From Hyphobacterium sp. SN044 (GTDB lineage Bacteria > Pseudomonadota > Alphaproteobacteria > Caulobacterales > Maricaulaceae), in contig NZ_JAKKUV010000014.1 in the NCBI RefSeq assembly GCF_021864465.1, forward strand, positions 1 to 48,524: DNA of 48,524 bases, in the 5' to 3' direction. The translations under genes were made by a program, and so were the position numbers. Numbering within the stretch: the stretch's first letter is position 1; each line of letters opens with the position of its first letter. The notes under the pieces were generated by a model. It was given only the letters and a program-made list of their open reading frames with translations. It had not been told where the DNA came from and ran no database searches. Positions 17,462 to 25,597 of this stretch are shown one piece after another.

Positions 17462-18100
17462 TCATTTTCGGCACTCTTCGAGAAAGCGGGCCATGAGGGC
17501 GTTGTCCTTCACCCCCGGCGCGGATTCCACGCCCGAGGAGACATCCACCGCCCCGGCCCCGGAGGCCGAAACGGCGGCGCGGACATTGGCGGGGGTCAGC
17601 CCGCCGGACAAGAGCCAGGGACGGGAAATCGCAGCGCCTTTGAGGAGCGTCCAGTCGAAGGCCTCGCCCCAGCCGCCCGGACGACTGGCGTGTTTCGGCG
17701 GTTTGGCATCGAACAGGAGCATGTCGGCGGCGTCGGCGAAGGCAGTGACAGCGGCAAGGTCTTCCGCCTCGCGGATCGGCAGCGCCTTGATGACGCCCTT
17801 TCCGGCATAGGCCTTCGCCGCGCTTACGCGGTCCGGGCTTTCCGACCCGTGCAGCTGTATCCAATCGGGTTTCAGCCTGTCCCTTATGTCGGCCAGCAGG
17901 GTGTCATCGGCATTGACGGTGACGGCGACAATGTCCGCCTTTCCGCGCGCCCGGTCCGCCAGAGGGGCGGCGTTCGCTGGTACGACATGGCGCGGGCTGG
18001 GCGGGAAGACGACGAAGCCCAGAAAGCGCGCCCCGCCTGCGAGCGCGGTATCGACCGCGTCCGGCGTCGTCAGACCGCAAATCTTGGCATCGACCGGCAT
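17462..18100 (-). CDS. trpF: Phosphoribosylanthranilate isomerase TrpF
   Basis: TrpF converts N-(5-phosphoribosyl)anthranilate to CdRP in tryptophan synthesis. The 212-residue TIM barrel begins [13 protein letters not shown], containing the catalytic Cys of KICG, then [14 protein letters not shown], and ends with the phosphate site [14 protein letters not shown] and [14 protein letters not shown]. All are standard. It is first in the run trpF-trpB-trpA-accD-folC. Upstream is the mscL terminator, so its promoter must lie in the short gap (18101-18117) or within mscL, or transcription must read through. Confidence 0.95.
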   Translation of the reverse strand: MPVDAKICGLTTPDAVDTALAGGARFLGFVVFPPSPRHVVPANAAPLADRARGKADIVAVTVNADDTLLADIRDRLKPDWIQLHGSESPDRVSAAKAYAGKGVIKALPIREAEDLAAVTAFADAADMLLFDAKPPKHASRPGGWGEAFDWTLLKGAAISRPWLLSGGLTPANVRAAVSASGAGAVDVSSGVESAPGVKDNALMARFLEECRK

Positions 18101-18117
18101 GGCTTGTCCCCGAAACG

Positions 18118-18145
18118 AAAAGGGCGGGGCTTGAAGGCCCCGCCC
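18118..18145 (-). terminator. Rho-independent terminator of mscL
   Basis: A perfect 9-bp stem GGGCGGGGC / GCCCCGCCC (18122-18130 and 18137-18145), six-base loop, and TTTT on the minus strand (18121-18118). Confidence 0.88.
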
Positions 18146-18168
18146 GTCCCGAATGTCAGATAGTCCGC

Positions 18169-18588
18169 TCAGCCCTTCTTGAGAAGGTCGCGGATCTCTT
18201 CCAGCAGTTCTTCGTTGCGCGGCTTGGCCGGCGGCTGTTCCGGCACGTCGTCGGCCTTCTTCTCCTGCATCCTGTTCATGCCCTTGATCATCAGGAAAAG
18301 GGCGAAGGCCAGGATCAGGAAGGAAATGATGTTGTTGATGAAGAGGCCGTAATTGATCGTCGCGGCCCCGGCCTCCTGCGCGGCGGCAAGGCTCTCATAC
18401 TGGGCATCGCCCAGCACGATGAAGAGGTTGGTGAAGTCCACCCCGCCCAGAAGCAGGCCCAGCGGCGGCATCAGAATGTCGTCCACGAAGGAACGGACGA
18501 TGGTGGAGAACGCCCCGCCCAGAATGAAGCCGACCGCGAGGTCGACGACATTGCCGCGCATGGCGAATTTCTTGAATTCGTTGAACAT
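18169..18588 (-). CDS. mscL: Large-conductance mechanosensitive channel MscL
   Basis: The 139-residue inner-membrane channel opens under membrane tension to release solutes on osmotic downshock. It begins with the N-terminal amphipathic helix [22 protein letters not shown]1 (about 16-45), a periplasmic loop, TM2 ([19 protein letters not shown]), and a charged C-terminal helix ending [14 protein letters not shown]. All features are typical. A GGGAGG ribosome site precedes the ATG. It is followed by a strong terminator. Confidence 0.96.
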   Translation of the reverse strand: MFNEFKKFAMRGNVVDLAVGFILGGAFSTIVRSFVDDILMPPLGLLLGGVDFTNLFIVLGDAQYESLAAAQEAGAATINYGLFINNIISFLILAFALFLMIKGMNRMQEKKADDVPEQPPAKPRNEELLEEIRDLLKKG

Positions 18589-18600
18589 GATTCAATCCCT

Positions 18601-18620
18601 CCCCGGATTCGTGTCCGGGG
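18601..18620 (-). other. Hairpin in the mscL leader
   Basis: CCCCGGA (18601-18607) and TCCGGGG (18614-18620) form a 7-bp stem with a six-base loop, upstream of the mscL ribosome site and 42 bases after ihfB. No T-run is present, so it is either a weak ihfB mRNA end or a structural element in the mscL leader. Confidence 0.4.
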
Positions 18621-18661
18621 AAAGATTGAACCGCAAATCCCGGAAGGGAAAGCGAAAAGCC

Positions 18662-18946
18662 TCAGCGCGAGGCGTCGACCCGCTCGCGGAGTTCCTTGCC
18701 CGTCTTGAAGAAGGGCACGTATTTTTCCTTCACCGAGACGGGGGTGCCGGTGCGCGGATTGCGTCCGTCGCGGGCCGGGCGGTGGCGCACGGAGAACGCC
18801 CCGAAACCGCGCAGTTCGACCCGGTCGCCGCGTGACAGGGCTTCGGCGATCTCGTCGAACACGGTGTTGACGATCCGCTCCACATCCTTGTGGAAGAGAT
18901 TGGGATACGCCTCGGCCAGACGGGCGATCAGTTCCGACTTGATCAT
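18662..18946 (-). CDS. ihfB: Integration host factor subunit beta
   Basis: IhfB pairs with IhfA to bend DNA at specific sites. The 94-residue HU/IHF-fold protein reads [16 protein letters not shown] at the start, has [17 protein letters not shown], and the DNA-intercalating arm region [10 protein letters not shown]. The HU-family signature and the position next to rpsA favour IhfB over HU. I start at 18946 because the GAGG ribosome site is nine bases before this ATG; an ATG nine bases upstream would directly abut it. A promoter is predicted at 18980-19008. Confidence 0.93.
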   Translation of the reverse strand: MIKSELIARLAEAYPNLFHKDVERIVNTVFDEIAEALSRGDRVELRGFGAFSVRHRPARDGRNPRTGTPVSVKEKYVPFFKTGKELRERVDASR

Positions 18947-18979
18947 GCCATGCATCCTCGGGCGGTTATCAGGACCGGA

Positions 18980-19008
18980 AGCCTGCCTTCATCAGCAGGT
19001 TGCGTCAA
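18980..19008 (-). promoter_or_regulatory. Predicted ihfB promoter
   Basis: On the minus strand TTGACG (19008-19003), 17 bases, CAGGCT (18985-18980). It has the same layout as the trxA, tRNA and hpf promoters here and would give a leader of about 27 bases. Confidence 0.45.
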
Positions 19009-19029
19009 TGAAGACCGCGCACTTGCCGC

Positions 19030-19066
19030 AAAAAGTGAACAGCCGGAGGGTTGCCCCTCCGGCTGT
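19030..19066 (-). terminator. Rho-independent terminator of rpsA
   Basis: A perfect 12-bp stem ACAGCCGGAGGG / CCCTCCGGCTGT (19039-19050, 19055-19066), a TTGC loop, then TCAC and a TTTTT run on the minus strand (about 19034-19030). Confidence 0.85.
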
Positions 19067-19093
19067 CCATCACGTCAGTGAATGCCAGTCGGA

Positions 19094-20968
19094 TCAGGCG
19101 CCCGCCTTCACCGCCTCGCGCACTTCGTCGACCTTGGCGCTCTTCTTGATCTCGATGCCGTTGGCTTCGGCATACTCGACCAGTTCGGCCTTGGTCATGG
19201 CGTCGAAGTCCGGCGTGTCGCCGCCCTTGTCCGCCGTCTTGGTCTCGGCCTTCTTGGCCGGAGCCTTTTCGGCCGGGGCGTCGCCGCGTTCCTTCAGGGC
19301 TGCGCCGAGGATGTCACCCAGCGAAGCGCCCGAATCCGACGAACCGTATTCGCGCACGGCTTCCTCTTCCTCGGCGATTTCCAGCGCCTTGATGGAGAGG
19401 GAGACACGGCGCGAGCCCTTGTCGATGTTGGTGATACGCGCATCGAGCTTGTCGCCAACGGCGAAACGCTCGGGGCGCTGTTCGCCGCGATCGCGGGCCA
19501 GGTCCGACTTGCGGATGAAGGCCTTCATGCCGGCATCGCCGAACGCCACCTCGATACCGCCCGTGGTCACTTCCGTGACGGTGGCGGTGACGGTGTCGCC
19601 GCGGCGGGCACCGGTGGAGTCCATCGGGTCGTTGGCCAGCTGCTTGATGCCGAGGGAGACGCGCTCCTTCTCGACGTCGATGTCCAGCACCTTGGCCTCG
19701 ACGACATCACCCTTGTTGTAGTCCTTCACGGCCTCGTCGCCGGAACGGTTCCAGTCGAGGTCGGAGAGGTGGATCATGCCGTCGATTTCATCGTCGATAC
19801 CGACGAAGAGACCGAATTCGGTGATGTTCTTGATCTCGCCCTTCACGGTCGAACCGATCGGGTGCTTCTCGGCCAGCACGTCCCACGGATTGCGCTGGGT
19901 CTGCTTGATGCCGAGCGAGATGCGGCGCTTGTCCTCGTCGACGTCCAGGACCATGACCTCGACCTCTTCCGAGGTGGAGACGATCTTGCCCGGATGGACG
20001 TTCTTCTTGGTCCAGGACATTTCGGAGACGTGGACCAGGCCTTCGACGCCCGGTTCCAGTTCCACGAAGGCACCGTATTCGGCGATGTTGGTGACGCGGC
20101 CCTTGAAGGTGGCGTTGACCGGATACTTGGCCTTCACGCCTTCCCACGGATCGCTCATCAGCTGTTTCAGGCCGAGCGAAATGCGCTGGGTCTCCGGATT
20201 GATCTTGATGATCTGGACTTTCAGCGTCTGGCCGACTTCCACGACTTCGCTCGGGTGGCCGACGCGGCTCCAGCTCATGTCGGTGACGTGCAGGAGGCCG
20301 TCGATGCCGCCGAGATCAACGAACGCACCGTAATCGGTGATGTTCTTGACCACGCCTTCGCGGGTCTCGCCCTCGGCCAGCTGGCCGACGAGCTCGGCGC
20401 GCTGTTCGGCGCGGCTCTCTTCGAGAACGGCCCGGCGCGACACGACGATATTGCCGCGCGGACGGTCCATTTTGAGGATGGCGAAGGGCTGTTCCATTCC
20501 CATCAGCGGGCCGACATCGCGCACCGGGCGGATATCGACCTGCGAGCCGGGAAGGAAGGCCGACGCGCCGCCGAGGTCGACGGTGAAGCCGCCCTTGACG
20601 CGGCCGACGATGGCGCCGTTGACCGGGTCCTTCTTGGTGAAGGCCTTTTCGAGGCGATCCCAGCTTTCTTCGCGGCGTGCCTTGTCGCGCGAGATGACCG
20701 CCTCGCCCATCGCATTCTCGATGCGCTCGAGGAAAACTTCGACCGTGTCGCCGACCGCCGGGACCTTCGAGCCCGGACCGGTGAATTCGCGCAGCGGGAT
20801 GCGGCCTTCGGTCTTCAGACCGACGTCAACCACCACGAAATCATTCTCGACCGCGGTCACGCGGCCTTCGACGACGGAGCCCTCGGCGAGGTCGCGGCCG
20901 GCCAGGCTGGCTTCCAGCATGGCGGCGAAATCGTCACGCGAGGGGGTAAGGGTTTCGTTGTTGGACAT
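19094..20968 (-). CDS. rpsA: 30S ribosomal protein S1 with a C-terminal SAP/HeH-like extension
   Basis: S1 binds mRNA at the 30S platform and aids initiation on structured leaders. The 624-residue protein has six S1 (OB-fold) repeats, seen from the recurring pattern VKGxVxNI...GAFVxLxxGxxGLVHVSEMSW. After the last S1 domain (near 500) come an acidic segment, an Ala/Lys linker (about 562-586) and a final 38-residue unit (587-624) containing AMTKAELVEYAEANGIEI. That unit resembles SAP/HeH or Rho-N helix-extended-helix modules. Typical S1 is about 560-570 residues, so this tail is an addition. The leader lacks a strong Shine-Dalgarno, as is common for rpsA. Order aroA-cmk-rpsA-ihfB is conserved. 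Confidence 0.96.
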   Translation of the reverse strand: MSNNETLTPSRDDFAAMLEASLAGRDLAEGSVVEGRVTAVENDFVVVDVGLKTEGRIPLREFTGPGSKVPAVGDTVEVFLERIENAMGEAVISRDKARREESWDRLEKAFTKKDPVNGAIVGRVKGGFTVDLGGASAFLPGSQVDIRPVRDVGPLMGMEQPFAILKMDRPRGNIVVSRRAVLEESRAEQRAELVGQLAEGETREGVVKNITDYGAFVDLGGIDGLLHVTDMSWSRVGHPSEVVEVGQTLKVQIIKINPETQRISLGLKQLMSDPWEGVKAKYPVNATFKGRVTNIAEYGAFVELEPGVEGLVHVSEMSWTKKNVHPGKIVSTSEEVEVMVLDVDEDKRRISLGIKQTQRNPWDVLAEKHPIGSTVKGEIKNITEFGLFVGIDDEIDGMIHLSDLDWNRSGDEAVKDYNKGDVVEAKVLDIDVEKERVSLGIKQLANDPMDSTGARRGDTVTATVTEVTTGGIEVAFGDAGMKAFIRKSDLARDRGEQRPERFAVGDKLDARITNIDKGSRRVSLSIKALEIAEEEEAVREYGSSDSGASLGDILGAALKERGDAPAEKAPAKKAETKTADKGGDTPDFDAMTKAELVEYAEANGIEIKKSAKVDEVREAVKAGA

Positions 20969-21179
20969 GGAGTTAGGAGTTCCTGAGAGGTCGCGGGGGC
21001 CGTCGCTACAGATGGGCCGGGGCGGATCATTGGCCGCCGGGGCGCACTCTCACTTCAATGAACCGGAACATATCCTCGATCGGACGTGCCCGGGCTCGGG
21101 TTCAACAGGTGAACGGCGAAACGGACCGCCGCCGGGAGGATGTCTCCCCGGCGCGGACGGGTCCGAAGCGTCGTCCGGC
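20969..21179 (-). other. rpsA leader / cmk-rpsA intergenic region
   Basis: A 211-base gap with no gene. It contains a GC-rich hairpin at 21131-21152 (arms GCCGGG / CCCGGC) just after cmk, without a T-run. I see no promoter of the TTG-N17-TAGGTT type here, so rpsA may depend on the cmk/aroA transcript or on a differently built promoter. An S1 autoregulatory structure is possible but not shown. Confidence 0.4.
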
Positions 21180-21818
21180 TTAAGCGCCAGGCTGCCGACC
21201 CGTCTTGTCTGTGACGATCCGGATCGCGGCGCTGACGGCCGCGTCTATACTCAATTGGCTCGTATCCAGCAAGACGGCGTCGTCCGCGGCACGCATCGGC
21301 GCGTCCGCGCGCCCCGAATCGCGGGCGTCGCGCTCGGCCAGCTGTTTCGCGATCGTGGCGAGGGCGACGGTCTCGCCCTTTGCGGTCAATTCCTTCCAGC
21401 GGCGTTCGGCGCGCACCGAAGGGTCGGCATCGACATAGAGTTTCACGTCCGCGTCGGGGCAGATCACCGTGCCGATATCGCGCCCGTCCAGCACCGCGCC
21501 GCCGGGACGGGCCGCGAAGCTGCGCTGCAAGTCGAACAGGGCCTGGCGCACGCGCGGCTGGGCCGCGACCACGGAGGCGTTCAGGCCCGCTTCGGCGGTG
21601 CGGATCTTCGCCTCGTCGATCGCCTCGACATCAAGAGTGCGGGCGGCCCGCTCGGCGGCCTCGGGATCGGCCGGATCGCCGCCGGCTTCAATGACGGCGA
21701 CGCCCGTCGCGCGGTAGAGCGCGCCGGTGTCGAGATGGGCCAGGCCAAAGGCCTTCGCGAGTGCCTTCGCGATCGTGCCCTTCCCCGAGGCCAGCGTGCC
21801 GTCCACCGCGATGATCAT
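21180..21818 (-). CDS. cmk: Cytidylate kinase Cmk
   Basis: Cmk phosphorylates CMP and dCMP. The 212-residue protein starts MIIAVDGTLASGKGTIA, a P-loop in which the usual DGPAASGKGT has become DGTLASGKGT, followed by LDTGALYRAT, LDGRDIGTVICPDAD and RDARDSGRADAP. I start at 21818, where the ATG overlaps the aroA stop (ATGA); an upstream in-frame start at 21839 would lie inside aroA and add seven unconserved residues. The aroA-cmk-rpsA order is conserved. Confidence 0.95.
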   Translation of the reverse strand: MIIAVDGTLASGKGTIAKALAKAFGLAHLDTGALYRATGVAVIEAGGDPADPEAAERAARTLDVEAIDEAKIRTAEAGLNASVVAAQPRVRQALFDLQRSFAARPGGAVLDGRDIGTVICPDADVKLYVDADPSVRAERRWKELTAKGETVALATIAKQLAERDARDSGRADAPMRAADDAVLLDTSQLSIDAAVSAAIRIVTDKTGRQPGA

Positions 21819-23128
21819 GCCGTCTCCCGATTTTCGCATTCGATTTGGGCGCCCAGCGCGCGCATGTCGTCGATGAAGCCGGGATAGCTGGTCGCGATCA
21901 TCGCCGCATCATCAATCCGCACCGCCTCGCGCGCCGCGCAGCCCATGACGAGGCCCGCCATGGCGAGGCGGTGGTCGCCATGGGTGACGACCTTGCCACC
22001 GCCGGGCACGCCGGCCGGTCCAAGGCCACTGACGATCAGGTCGTCGCCCTCGATCCGTGCCGCCACGCCATTGGCGGCGAGAAGGGCGGCGGTTCCGGCG
22101 AGGCGGTCGCTTTCCTTGGCGCGCAGCTCGGCCAGGCCGCGGAAGCGGCTCTGCCCGCCGGCGAAGGCCGCGGCGACGGCGAGGATGGGATATTCGTCGA
22201 TCATGGAGGGGGCGATGTCCGCCTCAAGGTCGACGCCCCTGAGCGCGCTCGTCTCCACCGACAGATCGACCGTCTCCTCCCCCGCCATGGCGCGGCCCGG
22301 GGTCCGGGTCAGTTTCGCGCCCATCCGCTCCAGCACGCGGTAAAGCCCGTCGCGGGCGGGGTTGGCGATGACGCCGGTCAGCGTCACCGCCGAACCGGGC
22401 ACAATCAGCCCGGCCACCAGCGCGAAGGCCGCCGAGGACGGGTCGCCGGGCACGTCGATCCGTGTGCCGATCAGCGCCTGCGGTCCGGACAGGCGGACGG
22501 CAAGGCCGTCGGTTTCCACCCGCCCGCCGAACAGCGGCAGCATGCGTTCGGTATGGTCCCGGGTCGGGGCGGGTTCGCGCACGATGGTTTCGCCCTGCGC
22601 GCCCAGCGCGGCGAGCAGGATGGCGGACTTCACCTGCGCGGAAGCGATCTCCGGCGACCAGTCGACGGGACGAAGGGGACCACCCGTGATCCGAACGGGC
22701 AGACGCCCGCCGGTGGAGGTGCAGTCCGCCCCCATCGCCGTCAGCGGGTCCAGCACCCGCGCCATCGGCCGGGAGGAGAGGCTGGCATCACCGGTGAAGT
22801 CCGCGGTTGCGCCCGTCCCGGCGACCGCGCCCATCAGCAGGCGGACGCCGGTCCCCGAGTTTCCAAGGTCGAGCGCCCGGTCCGGCGAACGGAATCGCCC
22901 GTTCGTGCCGACCACGCGCCAGCCCTCGCCGTCGCGGTGCACTCCGGCTCCCAGCGCCGCGACGGCGCGCGCCGTGGCGAGCACGTCGGCGCTTTCCAGA
23001 AGGCCGGTGATCCGGCTTTCGCCCGAGGCCAGCGCCGCCAGGATCAGAGCCCGATGGGAGACCGACTTGTCGCCGGGTGCGGCGATGCTTCCCGACAGGG
23101 CGTGGCCCGGAAGCGATTTCGCAGGCAT
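21815..23128 (-). CDS. aroA: 3-phosphoshikimate 1-carboxyvinyltransferase (EPSP synthase) AroA
   Basis: AroA transfers enolpyruvyl from PEP to shikimate-3-phosphate in chorismate synthesis. The 437-residue protein has the N-terminal GDKSVSHRALILAALA (shikimate-phosphate site), LGNSGTGVRLLMG (PEP loop), and C-terminal RAKESDRL and HGDHRLAMA. The PEP loop is GNSGTG rather than the GNAGTA of glyphosate-sensitive class I enzymes, which fits the alphaproteobacterial class II-like group. ATG at 23128 fits the family N-terminus; an upstream frame to 23191 looks untranslated. No clear Shine-Dalgarno is visible, so the start is moderately certain. Confidence 0.95.
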   Translation of the reverse strand: MPAKSLPGHALSGSIAAPGDKSVSHRALILAALASGESRITGLLESADVLATARAVAALGAGVHRDGEGWRVVGTNGRFRSPDRALDLGNSGTGVRLLMGAVAGTGATADFTGDASLSSRPMARVLDPLTAMGADCTSTGGRLPVRITGGPLRPVDWSPEIASAQVKSAILLAALGAQGETIVREPAPTRDHTERMLPLFGGRVETDGLAVRLSGPQALIGTRIDVPGDPSSAAFALVAGLIVPGSAVTLTGVIANPARDGLYRVLERMGAKLTRTPGRAMAGEETVDLSVETSALRGVDLEADIAPSMIDEYPILAVAAAFAGGQSRFRGLAELRAKESDRLAGTAALLAANGVAARIEGDDLIVSGLGPAGVPGGGKVVTHGDHRLAMAGLVMGCAAREAVRIDDAAMIATSYPGFIDDMRALGAQIECENRETA

Positions 23129-23260
23129 TTCATGCGTTTGAGGGGTCAAGGTCGGGGCTTCCGGCGGGGAGAAAAACAACAGGGTCTGCATCAGGTTTTG
23201 ACAGCGCCGCGCTGCCGTGGCAACGGACGCGCCGACTGATGAATGTTCATGGGGGTTCCT

Positions 23261-23758
23261 GTGGCCAAAGCTGACCTTGGCGAAAAACGCATCTGCCCGG
23301 AAACCGGCAAGAAATTCTACGATCTGAACAAGGATCCGATCGTTTCGCCGTTCACCGGGAAGGAGTATCCGCGGTCCTATTTCGAGGAAGTGGTGGCGGA
23401 GACGACTCGCAAGACGGCGAAGCCGGCTGACGACAAGAAAAAGCCGAAGGACGTCGAGGACGAGGTTGACGAGTCCGAAGAGGACGAGGACATCGAAGAC
23501 GAGAATGAGGACGACGACGAGGACGAGGAGTCCGATGAGGACGAGCTTGATCTCGAGGAAGACGCGCCCATCCTCGAAGATGACGAAGACGACGAAGATG
23601 CGGTGAAGACCAAGGGTGACGTGCCCGAGGGTTTCTCCGATTCAGATGACGAAGATGACCTCGATGATGAGGATGAAGACGACGACATCCTGCTCGATGA
23701 TGAGGATGACGACGAATTCGACCTCGAGGATGACGCCGACGAGGACGACGATATCTGA
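23261..23758 (+). CDS. FYDLN acid-domain protein (TIGR02300 type)
   Basis: The 165-residue protein starts VAKADLGEKRICPETGKKFY and continues DLNKDPIVSPFTGKEYP, the conserved alphaproteobacterial N-terminal block of unknown function named after FYDLN. The rest is an extreme low-complexity acidic tail of Asp/Glu with few other residues. I prefer the GTG at 23261 (GGGGG five bases upstream; family proteins begin with (M)AKA); an ATG at 23249 has no ribosome site. The single conserved Cys (RICPETG) looks like half of a lost zinc knuckle. It is divergent from aroA and upstream of tRNA-Ala, its usual place. TTGACA at 23198-23203 may be its -35. The function is unknown. Confidence 0.88.
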   Translation: MAKADLGEKRICPETGKKFYDLNKDPIVSPFTGKEYPRSYFEEVVAETTRKTAKPADDKKKPKDVEDEVDESEEDEDIEDENEDDDEDEESDEDELDLEEDAPILEDDEDDEDAVKTKGDVPEGFSDSDDEDDLDDEDEDDDILLDDEDDDEFDLEDDADEDDDI

Positions 23759-23808
23759 CCGGAATCGGGGCGCGGAACCCGCGCTGCTCAAGGGTGCGCA
23801 CAAGCGGC

Positions 23809-23837
23809 TTGATCGCCGCCGCGCCTTTGACTAGGTT
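23809..23837 (+). promoter_or_regulatory. Predicted tRNA-Ala promoter
   Basis: TTGATC (23809-23814), 17 bases, TAGGTT (23832-23837), followed by CCGCGCC. The stretch CTAGGTTCCGCGCC is repeated exactly in front of tRNA-Thr. Confidence 0.6.
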
Positions 23838-23882
23838 CCGCGCCTTCCACGCTGCACCCCAATGCGGCGGCACGGGTTTCAA

Positions 23883-23958
<76 letters not shown>

Positions 23959-24105
23959 CCCTTCGCCTCCGACTTCGGGTGGCTTCGCCAATCCGAAGAC
24001 GGCTAAGGCGAAGAGGTGTCCTGCGAAGCTTCAGCGAAGCGGGACTGATTTGATCCCCTGAAATTCTGGGTTGCAAATTCCTCCTCATACGATGGGGTGG
24101 AAGCG
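23959..24105 (+). other. Conserved-looking linker between tRNA-Ala and the GIY-YIG gene
   Basis: This 147-base stretch carries several short inverted repeats built from GCTTCG/CGAAGC words (for example GCTTC-AGC-GAAGC around 24030-24042). I have the impression that related GTCCTGCGAAGC-type sequence precedes small GIY-YIG genes elsewhere in alphaproteobacteria, which suggests that linker and gene move as one cassette. I see no other gene in it. Confidence 0.45.
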
Positions 24106-24354
24106 ATGCATTACGTCTATCTGATTGAAAGTCTGAGCTGTCCTGGCCAGCGCTACACGGGTGTGACAGGCGATCTTCGCGCCCGGCTCAACGAACACAA
24201 TGCCGGAAAGTCCCCGCATACCTCGAAGTTCAGACCCTGGTCGGTCCGAACGTATCTCGCCGTCAGCCAGGCCGAACAGGCCAAAGCCTTCGAAGCCTAT
24301 CTCAAGTCCGGATCGGGACACGCCTTTGCAAACAAGCGCCTCTGGCCGGATTGA
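24106..24354 (+). CDS. Small GIY-YIG nuclease-domain protein
   Basis: The 82-residue protein is a stand-alone GIY-YIG domain (UvrC/homing-endonuclease type). It starts MHYVYLIES (the GIY half is HYVYLI), continues with RYTGVTGDLRARLNEHNAG (the YIG half is YTG, with Arg and the helix following), and ends in the YLKS..AFANKRLW region. Members of this YhbQ-like group have unclear roles, with DNA nicking or repair suggested. I chose the ATG with the purine run GGGGTGGAAG just upstream; a GTG nine bases earlier is possible. It lies behind tRNA-Ala and converges on the Sel1 gene with a 7-base gap. Confidence 0.88.
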   Translation: MHYVYLIESLSCPGQRYTGVTGDLRARLNEHNAGKSPHTSKFRPWSVRTYLAVSQAEQAKAFEAYLKSGSGHAFANKRLWPD

Positions 24355-24361
24355 TTTCCCC

Positions 24362-25510
24362 TCAAAACAGATCGTTGCGGGTCAGGCCGTGCTCGGCGAG
24401 CCAGGCCTCTTTCGCGGCCTCGATCTCGGTCCGCATGTCCGCTGAAATTTCCGGACTGGCCTGGTTCAGCATCTGACCGGCCATCGCATCCCCGGCGTCG
24501 CGTGCCAGTTCGAGCAGGGCGATGCCGCGAACCGGATTGTCCGGCCCGCCCTGTCCGAAGGCCTCCATGCCGCCGAGGGCCCGCATCGCATGGGCGCTGC
24601 CGAGGACGGCGGCCTGTTCGTACCAGTATCGGGCCTGCGCGTAATCGATGTCGGTGCCCTGCCCCAGCGCATACATGACGCCGAGCGAGATCATGCCCTG
24701 AGGGTGGCCGGTTTCGGCCGAGGTCCGGACCCAGCGCAGCGCTTCGGTCTCGCTGGCGGGCGTGCCTTCTCCATCGAGGTGCATCATGCCCGCACGCCAG
24801 GCCGCAAAGCCATGCCCGCGCGATCCGGCCTGCTGGAAATAATCCAGTGCGATGGCGGGATCCTGCTGGGCGCCCCCGGCCCCGCTTTCGTGATAGCGGG
24901 CCAGCATGAAGGCCGTCTGGGGATCGGTATCGCCGGCGGCATGGGCCGCTTGCAGCAAGGCGAAGGCGCGTTCGAAATCCTGCGGCACACCGCCGGCCCC
25001 ATAGCTCAGCGCCTGTCCCAGCGTGCCCTGGGCGGAGGCTTCGAGCGCCGGGTCGTGCTCACCGGCGAGATAGGCTTCCAGCAGGGCGACCGCCTCGGGC
25101 GCATCCGTGTCTTCGCCGAAATTCAGGAGGTGTGAGGCGAGGTTGAGCGTCGCGGCCTCGTCGCCAGCCTCGCGGGCGCGGCGGAAATGACCGATCGCCT
25201 CGGCCCGGTCGACAGGCCGTCCGAAGCCATTGCTGGCCTGGATACCGAGAAGGTTGAGCGCGACCGGATTGCCGGCCTCGGCGGCCTGGCCGGTCCAGTA
25301 GCGCGCTTCCTCGATCAACGCTGCGGCTCCGGCGTCAGCCGGGTCCTGGCTGGTGATCAGCCACTGGTTCTGCAGACGGATCGCCCATTCGACCTGGGCG
25401 CCGCTGTCGCCGCTCTCTGCAAGGGACAGGAGTTCGGCATCGCTGGCCTCGGCCAGCACGGCCGGATCGGTCTGGATGAGCGCCAGAGCCAGAAAAATGG
25501 ATATGAACAT
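24362..25510 (-). CDS. Exported Sel1-repeat protein
   Basis: The 382-residue protein has a short hydrophobic N-terminus (MFISIFLALALIQTDP), consistent with a signal peptide, followed by about seven Sel1-like repeats of 36-40 residues (for example A-x-x-G-x-x-x-A-x-x-x-L-G patterns such as GNPVALNLLGIQASNG and GHPQGMISLGVMYALG). Sel1 repeats are TPR-like solenoids that mediate protein-protein contacts, often in the periplasm. No enzymatic domain is visible. The ATG has a strong GGGGGAGG site nine bases upstream and a predicted promoter, so it is probably its own unit, not part of the ptsN operon. The partner is unknown. Confidence 0.85.
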   Translation of the reverse strand: MFISIFLALALIQTDPAVLAEASDAELLSLAESGDSGAQVEWAIRLQNQWLITSQDPADAGAAALIEEARYWTGQAAEAGNPVALNLLGIQASNGFGRPVDRAEAIGHFRRAREAGDEAATLNLASHLLNFGEDTDAPEAVALLEAYLAGEHDPALEASAQGTLGQALSYGAGGVPQDFERAFALLQAAHAAGDTDPQTAFMLARYHESGAGGAQQDPAIALDYFQQAGSRGHGFAAWRAGMMHLDGEGTPASETEALRWVRTSAETGHPQGMISLGVMYALGQGTDIDYAQARYWYEQAAVLGSAHAMRALGGMEAFGQGGPDNPVRGIALLELARDAGDAMAGQMLNQASPEISADMRTEIEAAKEAWLAEHGLTRNDLF

Positions 25511-25542
25511 GACCGGCGGCCTCCCCCTGAGATCAGGAAGGC

Positions 25543-25571
25543 AGCCTTGCCGGAATCCCGGACCCGTTCAA
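25543..25571 (-). promoter_or_regulatory. Predicted promoter of the Sel1 gene
   Basis: On the minus strand TTGAAC (25571-25566), 17 bases, AAGGCT (25548-25543). It matches the layout of the other promoters in the window and gives a leader of about 26 bases. Confidence 0.45.
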
Positions 25572-25597
25572 CGAAAAGCTGTATGCGATACGCGGTG

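Noticed and set aside
23377-23688. A poly-serine frame antisense to the FYDLN gene
   Set aside because: It is the reverse complement of the Asp/Glu-codon tail.
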